From NCBI GenBank assembly GCA_030630935.1, contig DAOVMD010000060.1, positions 1 through 11,082 on the forward strand: 11,082 nucleotides of DNA. The letters run 5' to 3'. A program made the position numbers and the translations under genes. Below, piece after piece: positions 1 to 6,940 of the stretch. Under the pieces are notes generated by a model. That model searched no databases. It saw only the letters and a list, made by a program, of their open reading frames with translations, and was not told where the DNA came from. Numbering within the stretch: position 1 is the first letter of the stretch; the number at the start of each line of letters is the position of its first letter. Origin of the DNA: Candidatus Mcinerneyibacteriota bacterium (GTDB lineage: Bacteria > AUK180 > JAQVHJ01).

Positions 1-72
1 GTGTAAGTGCTATATTCCCTATATTACAGGATTTACAGTAATTAGGTTAAAAATAGATATTGGGGTATTTTA

Positions 73-279
73 ATGAAAGACTATGTCGCTATTTCGCCTT
101 GCAAGAATCGGTGTTTAATGTTAACAGGAGGAATTTCATTTTTATTATTAATGATTGAAAAATCTGTTGAAAATAAAGCAAAAAAACATTCGTTAATATC
201 ACTGATTGTAGGAGGAATTCTTTTTTCAATTGAGCTATGTCTTTTTATAGATTTGATTAAAAATCCAATGGACTTATAA
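73..279 (+). pseudogene. Truncated copy of a small hydrophobic membrane protein
   Basis: A 68-codon ORF of unknown function. From about residue 17 it aligns with the ORF at 401-619 and with residues ~82-130 of the full-length protein at 6941-7465. Shared features are an LT-x-x-G start, an I-E-K-S / G-K-S-S basic stretch, then SLIVGGILFSIELCLF matching SLIVGVIICSVELCFF and SLVIGVIIFSIALYIY. It therefore covers only the third and fourth hydrophobic segments; the N-terminal and C-terminal segments are absent. The first ~16 residues do not match the family, and the start lacks a convincing Shine-Dalgarno. I read it as a decayed fragment, although a short two-helix protein is possible. Part of the missing N-terminus could lie beyond the left window edge in another frame. 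Confidence 0.5.
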
Positions 280-298
280 TCATATCAAGGAGTCTGGT

Positions 299-619
299 AT
301 GAGGAAATATAGTAATAATAAAATTTTAATATTGTCTTTTACATACAGACTATCAATTTTCAGTTTAATTCTTTTTAGTGGTTAAGGAAGGGCACTTATT
401 ATGATTTTGCTCTTAATAATAAACTTTGTTATACTTAACTTAGGATTCTATTTAACGTATAGAGGAAGTTCCTTATTAATAGAATTAATAGTTGAAAAAT
501 CTTCTGATAATCGAAGTAAAATGCTTGGATTAATATCACTAATTGTAGGAGTAATTATCTGTTCGGTTGAGCTGTGCTTTTTCTACTTTCTTATTAATAA
601 TTTTACTTGGGATTGTTAA
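299..619 (+). pseudogene. Second, broken copy of the same membrane protein (in-frame stop plus internal deletion)
   Basis: An ATG at 299 behind AAGGAG opens a 28-codon ORF (to 383-385). After that TAA the same frame continues to 619. Read through the stop, both halves match the intact protein at 6941-7465. TYRLSIFSLILFSG matches residues ~20-44 (NYWLSIFSAVLF), and the segment from ATG 401 matches residues ~63-132, including LT-x-x-G-x-x-LLI and SLIVGVIICSVELCFF. About 14-18 residues between the halves are missing and replaced by the stop and a few unrelated codons. The simplest reading is one gene broken by a deletion and a nonsense codon. The 72-codon ORF at 401-619 could still be translated alone, but I see no good ribosome-binding site before it. 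Confidence 0.6.
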
Positions 620-668
620 ATGAAAAATGAATGCAACAGTATTGATGTAAAGATATCAAGGAGTCGGA

Positions 669-776
669 ATGAGGAAATGCATTATTTTAAAAATTTTAAT
701 CTTGTTATTAGTTTCTTTTTTGTATTTCTCTGCGCTCTCTGCGTCCGGAGTTTACCCCGTTTTTTCGGGGCGGTGA
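669..776 (+). CDS. Small ORF with signal-peptide-like sequence, probably a truncated secreted-protein gene
   Basis: ATG 669 follows AAGGAG (658-663) at a 5-base distance and gives a 35-residue peptide. It begins MRKCIILKILILLLVSFLYF and continues SALSASGVYPVFSGR: a basic N-terminus, a long hydrophobic core and small residues typical of a signal-peptide end. Almost nothing follows the would-be cleavage region. The gene appears to run straight into a repeat-like tract (about 726-778), so I read it as the 5' remnant of an exported-protein gene cut off by that sequence. Its ribosome-binding site and first codons closely resemble those at 282-330. A 60-codon ORF in another frame from ATG 620 overlaps it but has no comparable start signal. 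Confidence 0.35.
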   Translation: MRKCIILKILILLLVSFLYFSALSASGVYPVFSGR

Positions 777-780
777 AAAT
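726..780 (+). repeat. 'ctctgcg' dispersed-repeat-like tract with a C4G/T6/CG4 hairpin
   Basis: CTCTGCG occurs twice here (about 728-741), followed by a hairpin, CCCCG (755-759), six T (760-765), CGGGG (766-770), then GCGGTGAAAAT. The 'ctctgcg ... gcggtgaaaa' wording resembles a short intergenic sequence I remember from many unrelated bacterial genomes. That is recollection, not a search result. It is GC-richer than its surroundings and replaces the end of the small ORF at 669. Confidence 0.35.
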
Positions 781-934
781 TTCTACATTCGATTGCTTAT
801 AAGTATCTCTCGCTCTAAAATTTATATCGTAATCAAATAATAAATACAAGTCTTTTTAAAGTCTCCTGTCGGTCTTTTCTTTGTTTTGGTTTTTTCTCTT
901 TTTTTATCGAATGGGTGTCTTATTTCTTATGGTC

Positions 935-957
935 AGGGCGCCCGGCCGGTCGCCCCT
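935..957. repeat. GC-rich imperfect palindrome
   Basis: AGGGCG and CGCCCCT flank a perfect CCGGCCGG core, with one unpaired position on each side, inside DNA that is otherwise strongly AT-rich. Similar 'ggggcgaccggccggtcgcccct' style elements are familiar to me from intergenic regions of diverse bacteria (recollection only). It is not followed by a T-run, so it does not look like an intrinsic terminator. Confidence 0.5.
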
Positions 958-960
958 ACT

Positions 961-1031
961 GCATTGTCATAAATAAAGCAAAAACATTCTTACTTATTCA
1001 TTTTTCATTTTTACTTTTTCATTGCGAAGTG
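961..1031 (-). repeat. Dispersed repeat, copy A (inverted relative to copy B at 6231-6305)
   Basis: The reverse complement aligns over its whole 71 bases with 6231-6305, apart from a 4-base gap. By eye there are about 8 mismatches in the 63 bases after CTTCGC. Both share AATGAATAAGTAAGAAT followed by TTTTTGC and end in ACAATGC. It lies between the GC-rich palindrome and the promoter of the cyclase operon. Confidence 0.65.
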
Positions 1032-1045
1032 ATTGGTAAAACATA

Positions 1046-1074
1046 TTGACAAGTTTATTTAATTCTGATAGAAT
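1046..1074 (+). promoter_or_regulatory. Sigma70-type promoter of the phosphoesterase-cyclase-VOC operon
   Basis: TTGACA at 1046-1051, a 17-base spacer, and TAGAAT at 1069-1074, one base from consensus. Transcription would start near 1081, giving a leader of only ~14 bases that holds AGGAGG (1085-1090) four bases before the ATG at 1095. So short a leader leaves little room for RNA-based control. Confidence 0.8.
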
Positions 1075-1094
1075 AAAGATAAACAGGAGGTTCT

Positions 1095-1907
1095 ATGTCT
1101 CTTTCTTATTCAATAACTCAAATCACTTCAACTATTTGTGAATTAATGGATCTGCCTTTCCCTAAGGATGCGGATATTGATTTCATCGATAGTGTAATGA
1201 AAGTTTTCAATGATAAAAACATAGATAAGATTGATAAGTTTCTTTTCTATGCTCCTGATGCAATAGGGAAAAGTTTGGTTAAAAAATTTCCAAACGAATT
1301 TGATAAGATAAGGAAATTGGCATCTACTGAAGTTGAAATGATTTCTGTATATCCCACTAAAACTCCGGTATGTTTTGCTTCCATGTTAACCGGAACCCTT
1401 CCCGAGGTTCACGGTATTCAGTCATACAAAAAAAATGTTCTCTATCAACTATCCCTCTTTGATTCCTTGGTTCTGGGTTGTAATCCGGATAACGTTGTCA
1501 ATGTTGCTGTCAAAGACTCCACCCTTGACCTCATCTTCAGGGATCGCCCAATGGAATATTATTCTGAAAAATACGATAAACAAGTTAACGACCGTGCAAT
1601 TCAACTTATTGAAAATAAAGACTTTGACTTTATCCTGGTTTATAACCAGGAATATGATGATTCCCTGCATAGTACGGGGATTGAGTCGCCTCAATCAATC
1701 GCAGCAATGAAGAATCACGTACAAAGTTTTATTAAATTAGTTAAGGTTTGTGAAACAAATTGGTCTGGTTATAATAGAGCATATTTATTTGCTCCTGATC
1801 ATGGTGCACATGATGACCCGGAAACCGGCAAAGGAACACACGGGGAAAAAATTCCTGATGATATGGAGATCGTTCATTTTTGGGGAATCTACAAAAAGAG
1901 AGACTGA
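1095..1907 (+). CDS. Alkaline-phosphatase-superfamily phosphodiesterase / nucleotide pyrophosphatase-like protein
   Basis: This 270-residue protein has the metal-dependent phosphoesterase motifs of the alkaline phosphatase/NPP superfamily. They appear in order: an aspartate in F-Y-A-P-D-A-I-G (D55, first metal ligand); Y-P-T-K-T-P-V-C-F-A-S with T90 as likely nucleophile, followed by M-L-T-G-T-L-P-E-V-H-G; Y-D-D-S-L-H-S-T-G (D188/D189, H192); A-P-D-H-G-A-H-D (D235, H236); and G-T-H-G (H249). Two-zinc hydrolysis of a phosphodiester or phosphomonoester follows from the family; the substrate is unknown. There is no signal peptide or membrane segment, so it should be cytosolic, unlike many relatives, and it is short for the superfamily. 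It starts at an ATG four bases after AGGAGG. It ends two bases before the cyclase ATG, so the two are almost certainly co-transcribed, which makes cyclic or other nucleotides attractive substrates (inference). Confidence 0.75.
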   Translation: MSLSYSITQITSTICELMDLPFPKDADIDFIDSVMKVFNDKNIDKIDKFLFYAPDAIGKSLVKKFPNEFDKIRKLASTEVEMISVYPTKTPVCFASMLTGTLPEVHGIQSYKKNVLYQLSLFDSLVLGCNPDNVVNVAVKDSTLDLIFRDRPMEYYSEKYDKQVNDRAIQLIENKDFDFILVYNQEYDDSLHSTGIESPQSIAAMKNHVQSFIKLVKVCETNWSGYNRAYLFAPDHGAHDDPETGKGTHGEKIPDDMEIVHFWGIYKKRD

Positions 1908-1909
1908 TA

Positions 1910-4900
1910 ATGAATAAATATCTACCTGATTTTATTATTAATAGATTTAAGGAGCATAAATATAAAGGCTTCTTTAAAGGAACCATCCTAATGATTGATA
2001 TTGTTGGTTTTACAGAAATAACCGAGAGGCTAATTACTCATGGAAAAGAAGGCTCAGAGATTTTATCGGATATAATTAATCAGATATTTGAACCTACAAT
2101 AAATGAAATCTATAAAAAAGATGGATGGATCTCTTCATTTGCAGGGGATGCATTTACTGCGATTTTTGAAACGCCGGCTTCTTTATCTGCCATTTCGGCA
2201 TCAGAAAGGATACAAAAATTATTCAGGAAGTTTAATGTAAAAACTAAGTTTGGAAAATTTAATTTAACAGTAAGAATAGGTTTATCTTGTGGTAAAATTG
2301 ACTGGGGAATAATTAAAAATGAAAACCAGAACACCTATTTCTTCCGTGGTGCTGGCATAGATACCTGTGCTTTGACCATGCATCACAGTAAATCGGGGGA
2401 GATAATACTTCATAAAAATCTTTTTCAATTAATTAGTAAGAAAGTTACAGCAAAACGAATGAAAGCCGGTTTTTATATTTACCAGGAACACATTACCCAG
2501 GAAGAACCAAATAGGATTAAGGTTAAAAAACTAATAAAAAAGATTGCTTCCAGTTTTTTCCCCGAGTCGATTGTTAAATTTAAGGGACTTGGTGAGTTCA
2601 GGAACATCATACCTGTTTTTATTTCGTTTAAGGAGAGATCAGGCGAGCTTCATAATTTTTTAAAAATCGTGATTGATAAAACATATCAATATAATGGTTA
2701 TTTTAATAAAGTAGATTTTGGTGATAAGGGCGGAGTTATTGTTGTTTTATTTGGAGCACCTCGAGGAATAGAAAATATTCATAGACATGCAGTAGAATTT
2801 ATTCTTGATTTAAAGGATTCTGTTTCATCATTAGCAGATATAAAAGCGGGATTAACTGAGGGACTGGTTTTTGTTGGAATAATCGGGAGTAAATTCCGTT
2901 CTGAATATACTGCTTTGGGAAAGGTTGTCAATCTCTCTGCGAGATTAATGGAGACTACTAAAAAGAACGGAATATATATAGATGAAAAGCTTGCCAGGGA
3001 GATTACCGGGAGGTATAAAATTGAAAAGAAGAGAGCAAAAAAGGTAAAAGGATTCAAGGGTTTAATTTCAATATATAAATTATCTGGAAAAGTAAGTTCA
3101 TTTGATTTTTTCTATTCAGGAGAAATGTTCGGACGCAAAGAAAAATTAAAAAGGCTATTGAAATTTATTAGTCCAATCTATAAATTTAAATTTGGAGGGA
3201 TAGTATATATTGACGGTCCTGCAGGGATAGGTAAGAGCAGGCTGGTGCATGAACTTCAACAGAGAATTGATCTTAATAAAACGAGCTGGTTTTATTTTCA
3301 AACGAATGAAATTCTCAAGGAAAGTTTCAATCCGATTATATATTTTCTAAAGAATTACTTTAATCAATTAGAAGAAAATTTAGAAGAAGAGAATAAAAAG
3401 AATTTTGAAAAGAAATTGAAAGGTCTTCTTAAAAAAGTTAATGATCCAGCTATTAAGAATGAATTAATCAGGACAAAGGTTTTTCTCGGGGCATTGATAA
3501 ATTTATTCTGGCCGGGATCTCTTTATGATCAGGTTGGTTCTCAGATGAAACTGGAAAATACTTTCTTTGCACTTAAAACATTAATAAAAGCAGAAAGTCT
3601 GGTAAACCCGGTTATAATTGAGATTGAAGACGGTCATTGGCTTTATCCTATGACTATACGTTTTTTAAAAACCCTAACCATGAATGTCAAAAAATTTCCT
3701 TTTATCATTATATCAGCATGTCGATTTAATGATGATGGAACTTCCTTCAGAATTCCACTTGAAGAAGTTCCCATGAATTCAATTAAGTTGGAGAAATTAG
3801 ATAAGGAATTAACCAAAGAAATTATTATAGAAAAACTTGGAAATGAAGTAACGACCAAACTATCAAACTTAGTATTTAAAAAAAGTGAAGGAAATCCTTT
3901 TTATGTAGAGCAGATTTTGATGTATTTGAAAGAATCAAATTTTTTAACTTTCTTTAATGAAAAGTATGATATTAAAAAAGAGAAATTTGAGATTCCGGGA
4001 AAAATCAGCACGATTATAATCTCACGTTTAGATAAACTGTCCCATGACTTGAAAGATCTTGTGAAAACGGCTTCTGTCCTGGGGAGAGAATTCTCTATAA
4101 GTGTTTTATCGGGAATGTTAAGGTGGCAGGTAATTAAGAAAGAAGTGAAAAGGATTGAAGATGAAAACATCTGGAGTGCAATCTCTGAAATCAATTATAT
4201 CTTCAAGCACGCGTTAATACGTGAAACCATTTATGAAATGCAGCTGAAAAAGCGGTTGAGAAAATTACATAAATTAGCAGGCGATATTATAGAGAGATTT
4301 TATAAGGATGATTTAGTTCCCCATTATGGCGAACTTGCGTATCACTTTGATAATGCAGAAGTTAAGAGAAAAGCAAAATCTTACTTACTTTTAGCAGGGA
4401 GCTTAGCGAAAGAAGCTTATAAAAACGAAGAAGTTTTACAGTTATTTGATACAGCAGAGAAATATCTAACTAATCGGGAGAAAGTTTTTTATAATCATCA
4501 AAAAGCTGAAATCTATTATCATATTGGAGATTGGAAAAAAACAGAAACTATCCTTAAGGGGAATCTCTTAAGGGCAAAGAGACTTAAGTATAAAAGATTA
4601 GAATTGAAAATTAAAAATTTTCTTGGTGCACTTTATAATACAAAAGGAGATTATGTAAAGAGCTCTAAAATATTATTAAAATTATATAAAGATACGAGTA
4701 AACTAAAGAGTAAAGAATTATTTTCAAGTGTTCTAAATAATCTAGGAAATTTATATGTCAACAAAGGAGAGATAATTAAGGCAATTGATTATTATAAAAA
4801 AGCCATAAGGATCAGTAAACGATTAAAAAGTATTAAAAATATCCCTGGTTTTTATAGTAATCTGGGAGATTCTTACAGGTTCATAGGAAAACCTAAAAAG

Positions 4901-5797
4901 GCAGAGAAATATTTTGAAAAAGGTTTAAAAATAGCAGAGAAGACAAATGATAAATTTGTAAAAGACATTATTCTTGGAAATCTCGCAATCTTATATTTTC
5001 AAAGGGGAGACTTAGAATTATCTTCTGAAACTTTTCAGAAACAGTTACAAGTAGCAATTGAACTGGGAGATAAATTTGGGGAAGCATTAGCGTATGGAAA
5101 CATTGCAACAATCCATTGGGGTGAAGGAGAATTTGAAAAATCACAGGATTTATTATTGAGAAAAATGGAGATAGTGAAAGAACTGGGAAACAAAAGAAGC
5201 TTAAATATAATCTATGGTAACTTAGGTAGTTTATATCTATCTTCAGGTGACCTTACAAACGCAGAAAAATGCTTCATGAAAAAATTGAAAGATGCGGAAA
5301 AGATGAAAGATGAATATAATATTGCGATTTCTTTTGGATATTTAGGATGGTTATCAAAACGGAAAAAACAATATAATAAAGAAATGAAATATTTTACAAA
5401 AGCAATTTCCTTATGTAGGAAGTTAAAAGAAAAAGATTTCCTTTGTGAGTATTTATGTGAAAAAGCAAACCTTCTCTTTTCCATGAAAAAGTATAAAGAA
5501 TCCAAAAAACTAAATATGCAGGCATCAAAAATTGCAAATGAATTGAAGTTCCATGAAAAAATTACATTTACTAAAATCCTTGAATTAAAACTGTTTGGTC
5601 TAAAGGATATCCAAAAATCAGAATCAGGAATGCTTAAATTATTATCAAAAAAGGTAGATATTAATGCTCAAATATATTTTGAATTGTGGAAACTGACAAA
5701 AAAAGAGAATTACAAAAAAGAAGCAAAGAAGTTATTAAAACAGATTTCCAATAAAACAAAAAAGCTTGAATATAAAGAATTATTAAAGGAACTTTAG
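1910..5797 (+). CDS. Soluble-adenylyl-cyclase-like protein: two class III cyclase domains, STAND-type ATPase, TPR repeats
   Basis: This 1295-residue cytosolic protein has the domain order of mammalian soluble adenylyl cyclase (sAC). Cyclase domain 1 (~24-175) keeps both metal-binding aspartates, D30 (MIDIVGFT) and D80 (FAGDAF), but has lost the usual catalytic N/R motif. Cyclase domain 2 (~233-390) lacks the metal residues but supplies K267 (FNKV), T334 (YTALG), N341 and R345 (VNLSARLM), with sAC-like spacing. One composite active site is therefore expected, and the K/T pair predicts ATP rather than GTP (family knowledge). The ATPase has a Walker A (GPAGIGKS, 436-443), a Walker-B-like IEIEDGHW (570-576), SEGNPFYVEQ (658-667) and FKHALIRETIY (764-774), typical of STAND regulators. 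From ~855 to the end come about ten TPR-like ~40-residue repeats, probably a sensing or partner surface. I chose ATG 1910, two bases after the upstream stop; an in-frame TTG lies at 1880. The start has only a weak purine tract, suggesting translational coupling. Confidence 0.88.
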   Translation: MNKYLPDFIINRFKEHKYKGFFKGTILMIDIVGFTEITERLITHGKEGSEILSDIINQIFEPTINEIYKKDGWISSFAGDAFTAIFETPASLSAISASERIQKLFRKFNVKTKFGKFNLTVRIGLSCGKIDWGIIKNENQNTYFFRGAGIDTCALTMHHSKSGEIILHKNLFQLISKKVTAKRMKAGFYIYQEHITQEEPNRIKVKKLIKKIASSFFPESIVKFKGLGEFRNIIPVFISFKERSGELHNFLKIVIDKTYQYNGYFNKVDFGDKGGVIVVLFGAPRGIENIHRHAVEFILDLKDSVSSLADIKAGLTEGLVFVGIIGSKFRSEYTALGKVVNLSARLMETTKKNGIYIDEKLAREITGRYKIEKKRAKKVKGFKGLISIYKLSGKVSSFDFFYSGEMFGRKEKLKRLLKFISPIYKFKFGGIVYIDGPAGIGKSRLVHELQQRIDLNKTSWFYFQTNEILKESFNPIIYFLKNYFNQLEENLEEENKKNFEKKLKGLLKKVNDPAIKNELIRTKVFLGALINLFWPGSLYDQVGSQMKLENTFFALKTLIKAESLVNPVIIEIEDGHWLYPMTIRFLKTLTMNVKKFPFIIISACRFNDDGTSFRIPLEEVPMNSIKLEKLDKELTKEIIIEKLGNEVTTKLSNLVFKKSEGNPFYVEQILMYLKESNFLTFFNEKYDIKKEKFEIPGKISTIIISRLDKLSHDLKDLVKTASVLGREFSISVLSGMLRWQVIKKEVKRIEDENIWSAISEINYIFKHALIRETIYEMQLKKRLRKLHKLAGDIIERFYKDDLVPHYGELAYHFDNAEVKRKAKSYLLLAGSLAKEAYKNEEVLQLFDTAEKYLTNREKVFYNHQKAEIYYHIGDWKKTETILKGNLLRAKRLKYKRLELKIKNFLGALYNTKGDYVKSSKILLKLYKDTSKLKSKELFSSVLNNLGNLYVNKGEIIKAIDYYKKAIRISKRLKSIKNIPGFYSNLGDSYRFIGKPKKAEKYFEKGLKIAEKTNDKFVKDIILGNLAILYFQRGDLELSSETFQKQLQVAIELGDKFGEALAYGNIATIHWGEGEFEKSQDLLLRKMEIVKELGNKRSLNIIYGNLGSLYLSSGDLTNAEKCFMKKLKDAEKMKDEYNIAISFGYLGWLSKRKKQYNKEMKYFTKAISLCRKLKEKDFLCEYLCEKANLLFSMKKYKESKKLNMQASKIANELKFHEKITFTKILELKLFGLKDIQKSESGMLKLLSKKVDINAQIYFELWKLTKKENYKKEAKKLLKQISNKTKKLEYKELLKEL

Positions 5798-5821
5798 AAT
5801 AAAAATTTTTAGGAGATTGAA

Positions 5822-6244
5822 ATGGGAGATAACTTGATTTCAGGATGTGGAGTCCATCATATTTCAATTAAGGCACGAAATTTTGATAAGTCATTGGAAT
5901 TTTACAGGGATGTTTTGGGGTTTAAACAGAAACATCTCTGGGACCATGAGACTGGTCCGGTAGCCTTACTTGACCTGGGTGACGGTAATTACCTGGAAAT
6001 CTGGTCAGGAAGCCATGGTTCAGCATCTGAAAAGACCGGAATAATACATTTTGCATTAAGGACAGATGACCTTGACGGTTCAGTAGAGAAATTAAGGTCA
6101 ATCGGAGTTAATATTACACTGGAACCCTTGGATATAATCATACCCGGAACTCCTGAACTAAATGCCCGAATCGCCTTCTTCCATGGTCCCGATGGAGAGT
6201 CAATTGAACTATTCATGGAATATACTGCTGCGCTTCGCTTATAA
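5822..6244 (+). CDS. VOC/glyoxalase-fold metalloprotein
   Basis: The protein has 140 residues, a normal length for a single-chain vicinal-oxygen-chelate protein with two beta-alpha-beta-beta-beta modules. Likely metal ligands are H13 (HHISI), E59 (YLEIW), H76 (IIHFAL) and E129 (ESIEL), the usual H/E/H/E set, and FDKSLEFYRDVLGF (21-34) is the classic first-helix motif. Lactoylglutathione lyase, methylmalonyl-CoA epimerase, dioxygenases and resistance proteins share this fold, and nothing visible fixes the substrate. The ATG has AGGAGA five bases upstream and lies 24 bases after the cyclase stop, so it is probably the third gene of that operon. The last codons (A-A-L-R-L-stop) fall in dispersed repeat copy B, so the C-terminus may have been reshaped by repeat insertion. 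Confidence 0.8.
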   Translation: MGDNLISGCGVHHISIKARNFDKSLEFYRDVLGFKQKHLWDHETGPVALLDLGDGNYLEIWSGSHGSASEKTGIIHFALRTDDLDGSVEKLRSIGVNITLEPLDIIIPGTPELNARIAFFHGPDGESIELFMEYTAALRL

Positions 6245-6305
6245 TGAATAAGTAATAATGAAGAATGAATAAGTAAGAATATTTTTGCATTAATAATTAC
6301 AATGC
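6231..6305 (+). repeat. Dispersed repeat, copy B, overlapping the VOC gene's stop codon
   Basis: Direct partner of the inverted copy at 961-1031: CGCTTCGC, AATGAATAAGTAA, AATGAATAAGTAAGAAT, TTTTTGC, ending in ACAATGC. The first 14 bases encode the last residues (L-R-L) and stop codon of the VOC protein. A partial third relative with CGCTTCGCTTTGCATTGAAG begins at 10954. The remaining intergenic DNA (6306-6437) is AT-rich, and I see no clear terminator or gene in it. Confidence 0.65.
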
Positions 6306-6437
6306 TTTTGTTTAGAGCAATATTCATTAATATAAAGTTTTAATTATCCTTTAATTAACCAACAAAAAGAAATTGTTTTCTATTCACGACTTTCTTTTCT
6401 CTGAGCTCGACAGTAAAATTGTTTTTATCATTTCAAT

Positions 6438-6466
6438 TTGACAAACGGTAACATTTATAGTATAAT
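6438..6466 (+). promoter_or_regulatory. Perfect-consensus promoter for the pseudopilin-like gene
   Basis: TTGACA at 6438-6443, a 17-base spacer, TATAAT at 6461-6466. The DNA from here through the first codons of the following gene is clearly related to 6891-6962. The two share TTGACAAA, TAACAT, GTATAAT, ATTG-AAAAGCA-GG and ATGAATGATAT, so the promoter, leader and start were duplicated ahead of two unrelated genes. Confidence 0.85.
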
Positions 6467-6490
6467 AATATTGTAAAAGCAAGGTTAACG

Positions 6491-6904
6491 ATGAATGATA
6501 TTGCAGCAGAGAAAAGAAAAAAGGCAGCAAAAAATCTAATGTTTTTTATTTCAGTTTTAATAATATATATTATTTGCATTGTTATTTTAAAATTTTGGGT
6601 ATTGCCATGGAGAAGGGATGTAAGAAGGGAGAAGTGTATTGAAAAGATATTAATTCTAAAGGATGTGGTTAAAGAATTTAAAAAAGATTTTAAAAGATAT
6701 CCCGATGATTGGACAGAACTCGTTTCAAAGGGATATCTTAAATGTATTCCACGTTGTCCTTGGGCTTCTAATGCTTACATATATATAAATGAAGGGGATT
6801 CTTTTCGCATTGAATATTTTAGCCCCAGAAGCCATAAAGGAAGTCGTTTGAAAGAATTGTATTATGACTCAGAAAAGGGCTTAGTTATAGTTGACAAAGA
6901 TTAA
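6491..6904 (+). CDS. Membrane-anchored pseudopilin-like protein of unknown function
   Basis: The protein has 137 residues. A short basic N-terminus (EKRKKAAKN) leads into one membrane helix (~17-37), then an outward or periplasmic domain. That domain reads like the C-terminal half of major pseudopilins (GspG type): a helix with I-L-K-D-V-V-K-E-F, then R-Y-P-D-D-W-T-E-L-V-S-K-G-Y-L (69-83), then C-P-W-A-S-N-A-Y-I-Y (89-98). The prepilin-peptidase G-F-T-L-I-E motif is missing, and the helix is preceded by lysines, so it is probably a permanently anchored relative rather than a pilin. Cysteines 85 and 89 (and 49) could form a disulfide. It has its own promoter; the start has only a weak AAGG. 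Its last codons (V-D-K-D) contain the -35 box of the next promoter. Confidence 0.6.
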   Translation: MNDIAAEKRKKAAKNLMFFISVLIIYIICIVILKFWVLPWRRDVRREKCIEKILILKDVVKEFKKDFKRYPDDWTELVSKGYLKCIPRCPWASNAYIYINEGDSFRIEYFSPRSHKGSRLKELYYDSEKGLVIVDKD

Positions 6905-6919
6905 CATCTGTTGTATAAT
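6891..6919 (+). promoter_or_regulatory. Perfect-consensus promoter inside the end of the preceding gene
   Basis: TTGACA at 6891-6896, a 17-base spacer, TATAAT at 6914-6919. The -35 box encodes residues V-D-K of the upstream protein and the stop codon lies in the spacer. The expected transcription start (~6926) leaves a ~15-base leader before ATG 6941. A TTG within the -10 box (6911) is in frame but too far upstream to be the start. Confidence 0.8.
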
Positions 6920-6940
6920 ATTGCAAAAGCAGGGATAATA

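Larger units (their letters stand above)
803..1045. other. Non-coding stretch with several repeat-like elements
   Basis: I see no credible gene here. Positions ~839-910 are T-rich (TACAAGTCT, then CTCCTGTCGGTC, then a run of T with few other bases) and resemble the reverse strand of ~10820-10945. Positions 935-957 are a GC-rich imperfect palindrome. Positions 961-1031 are a dispersed repeat whose second copy lies, inverted, at 6231-6305. The promoter of the next operon begins immediately afterwards. Confidence 0.5.

Noticed and set aside
620-802. 60-codon ORF starting at ATG 620
   Set aside because: No ribosome-binding site, and it overlaps the 669 ORF, which has AAGGAG and a signal-peptide-like sequence.
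1880-1909. Upstream TTG extension of the cyclase
   Set aside because: It overlaps the preceding gene in another frame and adds ten residues with no family match; ATG 1910 sits right after the upstream stop.
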